Notes under the pieces: model-generated
What the model saw: the letters and a program-made list of their open reading frames with translations, nothing else
What the model was told of the DNA's origin: nothing
Databases searched by the model: none
Made by a program: the position numbers and the translations under genes
Origin: CAZHTF01 sp964535305
GTDB taxonomy: Bacteria > Planctomycetota > Phycisphaerae > UBA1845 > Fen-1342
DNA: 64,000 nt
Assembly: GCA_964535305.1 (NCBI GenBank)
Contig: CAZHTF010000001.1
Coordinates: 62,001 to 126,000 of the forward strand
Direction of reading: 5' to 3'
Shown: positions 1 through 7,857 of the stretch, in pieces
How positions within the stretch are numbered: position 1 is the first letter of the stretch
Layout of the letters: each line of letters starts with the position of its first letter

Positions 1-2
1 CC

Positions 3-872
3 TGGTCGGGATACGTGACGCGCCTGCGGCAGGCGGCGCGGCAGGTGACCATCGGCATCAGCGGCAAATACACCGCCGTCCGCGACGCATACGCCAGCAT
101 CATCAAGGCGTTTGAGCATGCCGGCGTGGCGCTGGGCTGCAAGGTGCAGCTTCAGTGGGTCGATACCAGCGAGCTGACCGATGAATCCACGCCCGCGGCC
201 CTGGCCGGGCTGAACGGATTGGTCGTGCCCGGCGCATTCGGCACGCGCGGCGCAGATGGCAAGATCGCTTGCCTGCGCTATGCCCGGCTCAACAAGCTGC
301 CCTGCCTGGGCATCTGTTACGGCTTCCAGATGGCGGTGATCGAATTCGCCCGCAATGTCTGCGGCATGGCAGACGCAAATTCGACCGAGATCGACAATGA
401 GTGCCGCTACCCGGTGATCACGATCCTGCCTGAACAGCGGCAGATCGAGGGCCTGGGCGGCACGATGCGGCTCGGCGGGCACGACGTGGCCATCAGCCCC
501 GGCACAATCGCGAACGAACTCTTCGGCGCACGCGTGCGGCTGCGCTTCCGGCATCGCTATGAAGTCGAGCCGCGCTACATCGCCGCGCTCGAGCAGGCTG
601 GGCTGGTCTTCTCGGGCCGCTCGCCGCGGGCGGAGATCATGCAGATTCTCGAGCTGCCGCGGGCGGTGCATCCGTACTACGTCGGCACGCAGGCTCACCC
701 GGAGCTGACCACTCGGCCGCTGCGACCGCAGCCGATGTTCCTGGGGCTGGTGCACGCGGCCCTGCGACACGCGTACAGCGACTACGACGAGCCAATGGTG
801 GTTCCGTGGGCGCCGGACATTCGCGAGCCGGCCGCCAAGGATCGCCCAACGCGCAGCACGGCGCCGGCGTAG
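3..872 (+). CDS. pyrG: CTP synthase, C-terminal glutaminase part (5' end outside window)
   Basis: CTP synthase makes CTP from UTP using ammonia from glutamine, in the cytoplasm (pyrimidine nucleotide synthesis). Only the C-terminal class I glutamine amidotransferase domain lies in the window. The frame is open to the left edge, so the synthetase domain is upstream. Visible family motifs are GKYTAVRDAYASI at the domain start, the oxyanion strand PGAFGTRG, the nucleophile elbow GICYGFQ, the ANSTE segment, LGGTMRLG, RHRYEV and the catalytic His-Glu in AHPE. A GTG at position 15 could look like a start, but it cuts the linker of the full enzyme. The C-terminal 30 residues are a poorly conserved tail. 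Confidence 0.95.
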   Translation, partial: WSGYVTRLRQAARQVTIGISGKYTAVRDAYASIIKAFEHAGVALGCKVQLQWVDTSELTDESTPAALAGLNGLVVPGAFGTRGADGKIACLRYARLNKLPCLGICYGFQMAVIEFARNVCGMADANSTEIDNECRYPVITILPEQRQIEGLGGTMRLGGHDVAISPGTIANELFGARVRLRFRHRYEVEPRYIAALEQAGLVFSGRSPRAEIMQILELPRAVHPYYVGTQAHPELTTRPLRPQPMFLGLVHAALRHAYSDYDEPMVVPWAPDIREPAAKDRPTRSTAPA

Positions 873-921
873 GCGGAAGGGTCGAACGCACGCAGGCGCC
901 GGCGTCTGCGGGGGCCGTTAA

Positions 922-949
922 TTGACCATCGGCCAACTCTGTAGATAAT
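922..949 (+). promoter_or_regulatory. Sigma70-type promoter before tRNA-Gly
   Basis: TTGACC (922-927) and GATAAT (944-949) are separated by 16 bases. The only downstream gene on this strand is the tRNA-Gly at 1036, so this is probably its promoter, with a leader of about 80 bases. Seen by eye only. Confidence 0.6.
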
Positions 950-1035
950 GGAGTTAAGAAGGCGGCCCGAATCCAGCCTGACCGCAGGCCTCAGGTTATG
1001 CAAGAAGTCGGCCTTAAGTTGTGAAAAACCGCATT

Positions 1036-1108
1036 GCGGGCGTAGCTCAATTGGTAGAGTATCAGCCTTCCAAGCTGAATGTTGCCGGTTCGATCCCGGT
1101 CGCCCGCT
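1036..1108 (+). tRNA. tRNA-Gly (anticodon UCC)
   Basis: A complete 73-base cloverleaf without encoded CCA. The acceptor stem GCGGGCG pairs with CGCCCGC and the discriminator is U. The D arm holds AGCTCAATTGGTAGAG. The anticodon stem TCAGC/GCTGA encloses loop CTTCCAA, giving anticodon UCC. The T arm contains GGTTCGATCCC. Confidence 0.96.
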
Positions 1109-1575
1109 ATGAAAACCCTCCCCAACGTCCTTCGGGGCCCGCTCGCACGAGCGCGAATAAGTCCCTGGATTCGCGTTGACCCGGCCGCCAGCGTCCGCGC
1201 CGTCGGCGGGCGGCCTGCAGGCCGTCACAAACTACGAACACCGGGCGTCGCAGGGCGCGGCAGGAGCGCGGACCAAGCTTCGGCGCCGCACGCGGGCGAC
1301 GGTCGTCGGCCGAGGCGGGGGCGCCTCAGGTTTAGGCGAAAAATCGCCAGCGTGGCCGGGGCCCTTTGGAGCGTGTGTTGCGGCGGACGGTCGCGCGGGC
1401 GATTGAGCCGGTGAAGCGGGTGGGCTGGCGACCTGGCCTTACAACCAAGTCCTGGCCGCCGGTTGCTGGGCAAGGCCGGAGGCGTCGAACCGGACCTTGA
1501 CTTCCCGCCAGAGCGCGCGGGCATGGGGCANNNNNNNNNNCCCCCCCCCACGCTGCTTTAGCGCGAGACGGACGC
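1109..1575. other. No gene seen; contains scaffold gap
   Basis: The stretch between tRNA-Gly and the PEP-CTERM gene has short open frames on both strands but none with a recognisable protein or a good ribosome site. It contains the N run at 1531-1540, so a gene could be interrupted here. Confidence 0.6.
1531..1540. other. Assembly gap (10 N)
   Basis: Ten consecutive N followed directly by nine C. The length is probably a placeholder, so spacing between tRNA-Gly and the PEP-CTERM gene is not reliable. Confidence 0.97.
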
Positions 1576-2196
1576 CTAGCGCACGCGACGGCCGAAGGCG
1601 GCGCCCAGGAGCAGGCCGGTCAGTGCGAGCGTGGACGGCTCCGGAACGAACGCGAAGTTGCCGCTGGAGAAAGTTGGCAACGTGTTGATCGCGTCAATCC
1701 CGACCGGCGACGTGATTCGGGCCAACACCGAAAGGTCCGCGGTGTTCACGCTGAGATCGGTCGAGTACACGAGCCGGTTCACGTTCAGCGCGCTGTTCCA
1801 GTACAGGAAAAAGCCTGGCGTGGGAGTGTCGCTGAGCCGAGCCGCGATCAGGTTTGCCGCCGCGCCGGCGTTGAACGCGGTGGCTGGATTCGCATCGTTG
1901 TCGGTGTCCTGCAGCACGATGGTCGTCAGCCCGCCAGTCGGCAGCCCAGCCGCCAGGCCGTTGAAGAACGAGAGGTTGCCGACCGCGCCGAACGCCGGCA
2001 CGCTCAGGTCGAACGCGAAAACGTCGCTGCTGGTCGAGAACGTCGGCAGAAACACTTCGTTGATCGCTTCTACCTGACGCCCGGGCGTCGTCAGGGCGGA
2101 CGAGTTCGCGAATGGATCGTTCGAGAACGTCACCGTCGCGGCGTGCGCGGCGGAAGCCGTCATCGCCAACACGCCGACAAGGCAATAATGTCGCAT
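1576..2196 (-). CDS. PEP-CTERM sorting-domain protein
   Basis: A 206-residue exported protein of unknown role. The start at 2196 is set by a strong ribosome site (GGAGGAGAG) eight bases upstream and gives a classic signal peptide (MRHYCLVGVLAMTASAAHA). The body is a polar, Asn/Thr/Ser-rich beta-type sequence without a domain I recognise. The end is a textbook PEP-CTERM signal: FVPEPSTLALTGLLLG, then an aromatic/basic cluster (AAFGRRVR). Such tails are known to be processed by exosortase/archaeosortase-type enzymes and usually mark surface or matrix proteins. No exosortase gene lies in this window. The gene is monocistronic and diverges from the gene at 2528 across an AT-rich region. Confidence 0.88.
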   Translation of the reverse strand: MRHYCLVGVLAMTASAAHAATVTFSNDPFANSSALTTPGRQVEAINEVFLPTFSTSSDVFAFDLSVPAFGAVGNLSFFNGLAAGLPTGGLTTIVLQDTDNDANPATAFNAGAAANLIAARLSDTPTPGFFLYWNSALNVNRLVYSTDLSVNTADLSVLARITSPVGIDAINTLPTFSSGNFAFVPEPSTLALTGLLLGAAFGRRVR

Positions 2197-2411
2197 TGCT
2201 TCTCTCCTCCTTCCGACCCTCCAAAGGGCCGGATCGTTGTGTGTGTCGCCGGACGACCGGTGCGATGAAGTTTTTTCCGCGCCCCACAAGGACCGCGGAC
2301 CGCCACGTGACGCCGACGATTCGTCGAAAATATGTCACCAGCTAAGGTAACCAATGCACGCCCGATCGCTACTTCGCTATAACCTCATTAATTACAGTTA
2401 CTTGAATCACT

Positions 2412-2426
2412 ACATTTCCAAAATGT
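2412..2426. promoter_or_regulatory. Inverted repeat, possible operator
   Basis: ACATTT-CCA-AAATGT is a perfect 6+6 palindrome lying in the AT-rich region between two divergent genes, 13 bases before the -35 box of the promoter at 2440. It could bind a dimeric regulator; the helix-turn-helix protein next door is one candidate. The rest of 2197-2411 holds no gene. Confidence 0.4.
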
Positions 2427-2439
2427 CTCCTCACTATCT

Positions 2440-2467
2440 TTGGTGAAAACGCTCTCTTAGAGATAAT
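2440..2467 (+). promoter_or_regulatory. Candidate sigma70 promoter for the gene at 2528
   Basis: TTGGTG (2440-2445) and GATAAT (2462-2467) with a 16-base spacer, in a local AT-rich patch of an otherwise GC-rich window. The predicted start of transcription lies about 50 bases before the ATG at 2528. Confidence 0.5.
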
Positions 2468-2527
2468 AATGCGTGGTCGCAAATATTCAAGAGGCCGCTG
2501 GAAGACGACTTTGCTATCCTGTGATCC

Positions 2528-3733
2528 ATGACCGTCGCGACCGAATGGGAACGTATCGCCGAGCAGCTCGTCCGCGACATCGACACCGTCCTAGCGGGTT
2601 GCGGTCTCACGCCCTGCCCACGGCCGATTCGCTTGGCCGACGAACTCGGGCTCGACAAATCGCTCGCCTCGCGCGTCGTGCGCAGCCTGCGGGCCGCGAA
2701 CGCGCTCGACAGCCTGGCGACGCTTCCGTCGCCCGAAGGTCTCACGCTGGTGCTGCAAGGTGCGGCGAAGGCGGGTTGCCCCAAGCCGCTGATCGAGCGA
2801 GCGCGGCAAGCCGTGCGCGTTTACGAGGAGCTGCTCGCGACCTATCCGGGCGGGCGCGGCGGTTTCGAGACGGCGCTGGCCGACCTGGTGCCGGCGAGCC
2901 GGGAGCGGAACGAGCTGCGATCGCGGCAGGCGGTGTATCGAGCCATGCAATACCTCATGGGCGTTCACCTGGACGTTTCCTACAACGTTCACATTTACGC
3001 GCCGGCCGAAGACCCGAACAGGATCGACTTGGCGTGGATCGCGATGCGGCATGGGTTTCGTCGACTGCGGAGCGGGTCCAAGTCGCAGCTGGTAGCGATC
3101 TCACGAGATCCGCAGGGACGCGACGCGGCCGTTTCCGCTCAGACGCTCGGCCGCATGCCGATCCACCAGGCCGAAGACTGCCTGCTGCGCGAGTATTGTT
3201 CGCCGTCGCTGCCCGCGCTGGCGGTGCATGAACTGGATGACGGCTTCATCGTAGCCGTGGGCGAGGCCGATCCGCCCGTGAATGTGCCGATCACTCTCAC
3301 TGCCGGACAGCTTCTGACCGCGCTGGTGCCGCGCTATGCGACGGCCGACCGACAGTACGAGTATTCTGCCGTAATCCCCGGGAAGCCGACCGGACTGCTG
3401 ATTGTGGACACGTTCGTGCACTCCGATCTGTTCACGGGAACCCCCGTCATTACCTCGCAAATGGAGGGTTCACTGGCGCCGCCGATGAGCGCGCCGCGGG
3501 CGGCGGAGTACGACGAGTGCCTGCAATCCGTGAGGCTGGAACTGGTCGGATCTCCTTGGGACGCCGCCTCCGCCCCGGAAGCGCCCCGTCGTAACGCCTT
3601 ACTCGCGGACGCATTCGGACAGTTGGGCTGGAAACGCGAGGCGTTCCGGCTGGTGCGGTTCGCGATCAAGTACCCGCTCGTTTCCGCTAAGATTCGCTTG
3701 TGGTTTCGCCTGCCGGAGGCGGTCGTTCGTTGA
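2528..3733 (+). CDS. Uncharacterised protein with N-terminal helix-turn-helix
   Basis: A 401-residue soluble protein that I cannot assign to a named family. Residues about 35-60 (IRLADELGLDKSLASRVVRS) read as a winged-helix/helix-turn-helix recognition unit. The rest is a mixed alpha/beta body with no signal peptide or membrane segment. Its layout, a small DNA-binding-like head with a long effector-like body, suggests a one-component regulator, but this is inference. It diverges from the PEP-CTERM gene and has its own promoter-like sequence and a nearby palindrome. It ends convergent to the gene at 3755, 21 bases away. Confidence 0.7.
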   Translation: MTVATEWERIAEQLVRDIDTVLAGCGLTPCPRPIRLADELGLDKSLASRVVRSLRAANALDSLATLPSPEGLTLVLQGAAKAGCPKPLIERARQAVRVYEELLATYPGGRGGFETALADLVPASRERNELRSRQAVYRAMQYLMGVHLDVSYNVHIYAPAEDPNRIDLAWIAMRHGFRRLRSGSKSQLVAISRDPQGRDAAVSAQTLGRMPIHQAEDCLLREYCSPSLPALAVHELDDGFIVAVGEADPPVNVPITLTAGQLLTALVPRYATADRQYEYSAVIPGKPTGLLIVDTFVHSDLFTGTPVITSQMEGSLAPPMSAPRAAEYDECLQSVRLELVGSPWDAASAPEAPRRNALLADAFGQLGWKREAFRLVRFAIKYPLVSAKIRLWFRLPEAVVR

Positions 3734-3754
3734 CAGTGCCGGACTCCCGGCGCC

Positions 3755-4270
3755 TTACGGCACCTTGATGTTCACAGGACGCCAGCGGCGGGCGATTGAG
3801 ACCGCCCGCCCGGTTTGCGGATGCAGCAGCACACGCAGATAGTCGCCTTCGACCGGCAGCCCGCCAACCACATGCGACCATTCCAGACGCGTCAGCGTGC
3901 GATCCTTCGAGAACGGCTCGTCCTGTACAGACTTCAGCCGCGCGTCGCGCGGGATCTGCACCGCGCTGGCGGCGAGCTGCTCGGCCTGCTCACGCGTAAG
4001 CGACGCCTGCGTCGGCGGATCCGACAAGCGATCCACGCAGCGATACATAAGCTCGCCGCTCTGCCCGTCCAGATGCACGGCGGCATCCGACCAGTAGCGC
4101 CAGGTGCGCACGCGAACCTGCCAGCCGCCGGAATACGCCTCTGGCGGGGGCGCCGGCTCGCATTGGAAATACCAATCCGGCCGAGAACTCTTCGCGCCCG
4201 CGCGGCGCAGGCGTCCGGTCAAGAGCCGCGCGACCCGCTGCTGATGCTTGATCGTAAGCAGGCGCTGCAT
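3755..4270 (-). CDS. PepSY/YcdB-like protein, apparently missing its N-terminus
   Basis: The last 145 residues read as a genuine protein. A segment with a tryptophan-rich strand (WQVRVRTWRYWSDAAVHLD) is followed by a PepSY-like unit (LTREQAEQLAASA ... GLPVEGDYLRVLLHPQTGRAVS), a fold found in exported inhibitors and propeptides. Upstream of about 4193 the frame stays open but looks like the antisense of the TPR gene. No signal peptide or ribosome site is present. The only ATG that covers the conserved part is at 4270, used here as a formal start. I read this as a truncated gene or one side of an assembly or rearrangement junction. Confidence 0.5.
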   Translation of the reverse strand: MQRLLTIKHQQRVARLLTGRLRRAGAKSSRPDWYFQCEPAPPPEAYSGGWQVRVRTWRYWSDAAVHLDGQSGELMYRCVDRLSDPPTQASLTREQAEQLAASAVQIPRDARLKSVQDEPFSKDRTLTRLEWSHVVGGLPVEGDYLRVLLHPQTGRAVSIARRWRPVNIKVP

Positions 4271-5050
4271 GAGTTCATGCAAGACCTGATCGAGCGCTGG
4301 CGCGTCCTGGCCGATTCGCCGGACGCCAGCCCAGCGATTCTCAATCGCTACGCGCGGCTCACGGCCGGCTGCGAACCGGACACGCTGCGCGACCCGCAGG
4401 CGGCGCTGAGCGCGGCGCAGCGGCTGCTCGAGCTCGAATCCAATTCTGCCTATCTGGAAACGCTGGCGCTGGCGCTCTCCGCCAACCAGCTTTACCCGGC
4501 CGCCGTTCAGGCCCAGCGGCAGGCGCTGCAGGCGCTGCAGGCGCTGCCGCCCGATCAGACCCGCGCGCGAAACGAATGCGAGGAGCGCCTGGTCGAAGCG
4601 CTGAAACGCGCAGGAGACATAGACGGCGCGGTCGCACTCATGGCGGATGTCGTCGCGCGCCGCCGCGAGCATTGGCCTAAGGGCCACTCGGAAGTCGCCG
4701 TCGCGCTGCGGCTCTACGGCGATCTGCTGATCGAAGCGCAGCTGTTTGAGCAGGCCCGCGAAGCGCTGCAAGAATGCGTCGAAAGCCAGGCAAAGCGTTT
4801 CGGCGACGGCCATACGTACACCGAGAGCTCGCGCTTCATGCTCGGCACGGCGTTGCTGGCGCTGGGCCGCGTGGAGGAGGCTGAGGCGCTGCTGCTGCGC
4901 TCGTATCGGCTGCTGCGCGACAACCCGGAAGTGACGGAAAAGAAACGCCTGGCGGCGCTGGCGCGCGTCGCGAAGTTCTACGCGGCACTGGCGCGCCCAT
5001 TGCCGGCGGAGCGCTCAGACAGCGCCCTGCGCCCCGCCGGCGATCATTGA
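4244..5050 (+). CDS. Tetratricopeptide-repeat protein, C-terminal part
   Basis: About 268 residues with TPR-type helices. A segment LRDPQAALSAAQRLLELE resembles the tail repeats of planctomycete kinase/TPR proteins, followed by repeats around VALMADVVARRREHWPKG and EAEALLLRSYRLLRDNPEV. TPR arrays bind partner proteins. ATG 4244 has no ribosome site, and the frame stays open and plausible a little further upstream (ASGQEPRDPLL), so the true N-terminus, perhaps a kinase or protease domain, seems to be missing. It starts back to back with the truncated gene at 3755-4270. A 9-base triplication (4521-4547) encodes QALQALQAL. Confidence 0.6.
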   Translation: MLDRKQALHEFMQDLIERWRVLADSPDASPAILNRYARLTAGCEPDTLRDPQAALSAAQRLLELESNSAYLETLALALSANQLYPAAVQAQRQALQALQALPPDQTRARNECEERLVEALKRAGDIDGAVALMADVVARRREHWPKGHSEVAVALRLYGDLLIEAQLFEQAREALQECVESQAKRFGDGHTYTESSRFMLGTALLALGRVEEAEALLLRSYRLLRDNPEVTEKKRLAALARVAKFYAALARPLPAERSDSALRPAGDH

Positions 5051-5119
5051 CCGGCCCCTGCGGCGCCAACAGACGATTGTCCCAGCCTCTCCAGCTTGCG
5101 CCGTGGAGCGATCAGATCA

Positions 5120-6160
5120 TCAGTGCTTCGAAGTTACCGAGCCAACGGCGTCGGCCTGATTGGGCTTGGCCTTGATCGCGTCCAGCAATTCCGCCTGCCA
5201 GGGGTGCGGGCCCAACCACTCGACCCTGCCGGTCGCGACATCGCACACCGCGCCGACCACACGCAGTTCGTTGTGCTCCACCATCTCGAGCACGGTCGGG
5301 CTGGCCTTGTACAAATCGAAAATCGTCTGCCAGACATTCTCCTTTACGGAAAGCGCGGCCAGTTCCGGGCCCTCAACGCCCGGGTTGTTTCGGCGAGCAC
5401 GCTCGACCGCGGGCGCGATCGATTGCAGCAGACGCCCGACGTGTCCGGGGGCGTGGCCGCCGGAAGCAGCCGCTGCCACCGCGCCGCAGCGCGTGTGCCC
5501 CATGACGACCAGCAGCGGCGTCTTCAAATGCTCGACGCCATACTCAATCGTTCCCACCTCGCTCGCGCCGGCGATGTTTCCGGCGACACGCACGACGAAC
5601 AGCTCGCCCACGCCGCGGTCAAAGACGCGCTCAACCGGCAGGCGCGAGTCGGCGCACGTCAGGATCGAGACGAATGGCTTCTGCCCGTGCTCGGCGACGC
5701 TGGCGCGACGCGCCGCGGCGATATTCGGATTGGTCGACTCGCCAGCCACCCAGCGCTGATTGCCCTCGCCCAGCAGGATCAGCGCCTGGTCGGCGGAAAT
5801 CGGACCGCTGGCATCCTCGGCGTGCGCCGCGGCCGGCCGCTGCGGCGCAGCGTGCGGATCCTGCGTCGTGATCGCCGGGGTGTGGTCCGCCTCGTGTTTC
5901 CCGGGCGCGGCGCCGCGCGGCGCGGCCGTCTGCGTCTTGGGCGTCGTGTGCGGATTGACCGGGCGGCGTTCGTCGGGCTTGGCGGCTTGCGCTGAATCGG
6001 CTCGCTTGCCCGGCGCGGCGTGCGCCGGGGCCGGCCCGGCCGCTGGCGCGTGCGGCTTGTCGTCCGCCAGGGCCAGCGCGCCCATTCGGATCGCCGAGGG
6101 CGAAAGCAACGTCAACAGCAACGCGAGCGCCGTGGAAATACGCAGACCCTGACGCGGCAT
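5120..6160 (-). CDS. Exported beta-class carbonic anhydrase
   Basis: Interconverts CO2 and bicarbonate. The start at 6160 has a good ribosome site (GGGGAGG) and gives a signal peptide (residues 1-32). Residues 33-116 are a low-complexity linker rich in Ala, Pro, His and Lys. The catalytic domain follows, with zinc ligands Cys169 and the Asp171/Arg173 dyad in CADSR and His222 and Cys225 in HTRCGAV. All active-site residues are present. The 346-residue length exceeds the usual 200-230 because of the export signal and linker. It probably acts in the periplasm, perhaps held to the cell wall by the linker. It is convergent with the TPR gene. Confidence 0.9.
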   Translation of the reverse strand: MPRQGLRISTALALLLTLLSPSAIRMGALALADDKPHAPAAGPAPAHAAPGKRADSAQAAKPDERRPVNPHTTPKTQTAAPRGAAPGKHEADHTPAITTQDPHAAPQRPAAAHAEDASGPISADQALILLGEGNQRWVAGESTNPNIAAARRASVAEHGQKPFVSILTCADSRLPVERVFDRGVGELFVVRVAGNIAGASEVGTIEYGVEHLKTPLLVVMGHTRCGAVAAAASGGHAPGHVGRLLQSIAPAVERARRNNPGVEGPELAALSVKENVWQTIFDLYKASPTVLEMVEHNELRVVGAVCDVATGRVEWLGPHPWQAELLDAIKAKPNQADAVGSVTSKH

Positions 6161-6338
6161 GAGCACGCCTCCCCTGTGGTTCGTTTCGACACCGATGCGC
6201 AAGTATCGGAATGCGGCGGGCACGCCATCAATCCGTACTGTGCGTCCGGAAATCCCTGCAGCGCGGCGCGACTTGTCGCGGGCGGGCGCGGTACTACACT
6301 TGCTTGCCAGCGCCCGACGAACGCGACGGAGCCTCAGA

Positions 6339-7673
6339 ATGCTGCTGACCCCTCTCCCTTGGATCGTGCTCGTGATGCAGGCAACACAACCGGCCGCTCC
6401 AGAACCGCTCGCCAGCAGCGCCCCGGCCGGGGCGGGCTTGCTGCTGCGATTCGTGGTCGTCGCGCCGCCGCGCGAAAATCCGCCGGACGAAATCAGCGTG
6501 GCGCTCTCGCTGGACAACTGGGATGAGGCTGGCCGCGTGTTGCGGCGTGTGGCCGATGATCTTTACGTCGGGGAGTGGCGTTTCGATGCGCCGCGCGATT
6601 TTCAGTACAAGTTCCGCCGCGGCCGCAACTGGCAGACGGTCGAGAAATCCGCCAGCGGGGATGAGGTTCAGAATCGCGCGTTTTCTCCCGCAGCAGGCGT
6701 GACGCGGCAGGTCGTGCTGCACGTGGTGCAGCGCTGGGCCGATGACGCCGCGGCCGTCGCGGGCGTCGCCGCCGAATTCAATCAGCCGGCCAGCACACCC
6801 CGGCCGCGGGCTGCGACGCGCAGCGGCGACATCCGCGTGCACGAGGATTTCGAATCGCCGCAGCTCGGGAATCGTCGGCGGGTGCTTGTGTATCTGCCGC
6901 CGGGTTACGCCGACGAGCCGGCCCGCTATCCCGTGCTGTACATGCACGACGGGCAGAACGTGTTCGACGCGGCCACGTCATTCACGGGCGTGGAGTGGGG
7001 CGCGGATGAGGCGGCCGAAGCGCTGATCCGCGCCCGAACGCTGCCCAAGCTGATCCTCGTCGCAATCGAGAACAACGCCGACCGCATGTTCGAGTACACC
7101 CCTTGGCACGACGAGCCGCGCCAGGGTGGTGGGCGCGGCGACGCTTACGTCGATTTCATCGCCGACACGCTCAAGCCCTTCATCGATCGCACCTATCGTA
7201 CCCGGCCCGAGCGGGCTCACACCGGCATCGCCGGGTCGTCGCTGGGCGGTTTGATCTCGCTGCACGCGCTGCAGCGCCGCCCGGAGATTTTCTCGAAAGC
7301 GGGCGTGATCTCCCCGGCGCTGTTCTGGGCCGAGGGCCGCATCCTGCAGCGCGCCCGCGAAATCCCGCTCGCGCCCGACGCGCGCGTCTGGCTCGAAATG
7401 GGCACCGAGGAGGGCCGCGGCGGCGGACGAATGGAGCGCTTCACCCGTGCAACGCGCGACTGCCGCGCGCTGGCCGAAATCTGGATCAGCCAGGGACGCA
7501 CCACCGCCCAACCGCAGCAAATCTGGCCGCCTGCGGCGATCTCCGACGCGCAGCGCCCGCCATTGCCGGACGTGAATTTTTTCTACGACGAGGTTGAAGG
7601 CGGGCTGCACCATGAATCCGCCTGGGCCAAGACGATCGGGTCGGTGCTGCTGTTCCTCTTTTCGGAGCGCTGA
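6339..7673 (+). CDS. Putative esterase, enterochelin-esterase-like alpha/beta hydrolase
   Basis: A 444-residue hydrolase. Residues 1-20 are hydrophobic and may direct export. Residues 35-130 resemble a starch-binding/CBM48-type beta-sandwich often found before esterase-D domains (FVVVAPP ... LSLDNWDEAGRVLRRV). The hydrolase domain begins near 165 with RRRVLVYLPPGYADEPARYP and YMHDGQNVFD. The nucleophile elbow GSSLGG places the serine at 301, and the C-terminal GGLHHESAW holds the likely catalytic histidine. The family cleaves ester bonds in siderophores, acylated sugars or cell-wall polysaccharides; the substrate cannot be told here. It diverges from the carbonic anhydrase gene. Confidence 0.82.
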   Translation: MLLTPLPWIVLVMQATQPAAPEPLASSAPAGAGLLLRFVVVAPPRENPPDEISVALSLDNWDEAGRVLRRVADDLYVGEWRFDAPRDFQYKFRRGRNWQTVEKSASGDEVQNRAFSPAAGVTRQVVLHVVQRWADDAAAVAGVAAEFNQPASTPRPRAATRSGDIRVHEDFESPQLGNRRRVLVYLPPGYADEPARYPVLYMHDGQNVFDAATSFTGVEWGADEAAEALIRARTLPKLILVAIENNADRMFEYTPWHDEPRQGGGRGDAYVDFIADTLKPFIDRTYRTRPERAHTGIAGSSLGGLISLHALQRRPEIFSKAGVISPALFWAEGRILQRAREIPLAPDARVWLEMGTEEGRGGGRMERFTRATRDCRALAEIWISQGRTTAQPQQIWPPAAISDAQRPPLPDVNFFYDEVEGGLHHESAWAKTIGSVLLFLFSER

Positions 7674-7762
7674 TGCGGGCCGAGCGGAACGCAGCAATGC
7701 GGAATCGCGATCCGCGTTCCGTTTCGGCGTGCATGCGACTAGGATCTTGCTGGATCTGCTGC

Positions 7763-7836
7763 GGGCGGTTAGCTCAGTTGGTTAGAGCGTCTCGCTTACA
7801 CCGAGAAGGTCTGGGGTTCGAGTCCCTAACCGCCCA
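7763..7836 (+). tRNA. tRNA-Val (anticodon UAC)
   Basis: A complete 74-base cloverleaf. The acceptor stem GGGCGGT pairs with ACCGCCC and the discriminator is A. The D arm is AGCTCAGTTGGTTAGAG. The anticodon stem TCTCG/CGAGA encloses CTTACAC, anticodon UAC. The T arm is GGGGTTCGAGTCCC. CCA is not encoded. Confidence 0.97.
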
Positions 7837-7857
7837 TTGCCCCGCTACTGACAGAAC

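Noticed and set aside
3736..3763. Weak inverted repeat GTGCCG/CGGCAC between convergent genes 2528-3733 and 3755-4270
   Set aside because: Stem of six with a loop of 16 and no T-run, and it overlaps the stop of the second gene. Too weak to call a terminator.
4521..4547. Three 9-base tandem repeats (caggcgctg)
   Set aside because: They code for QALQALQAL in the TPR gene and are probably just codon repetition.
4271..4813. Long minus-strand open frame continuing upstream of the PepSY-like gene
   Set aside because: This part is antisense to the TPR gene and has repetitive Gln/Arg-rich composition. It is a GC-rich artefact.
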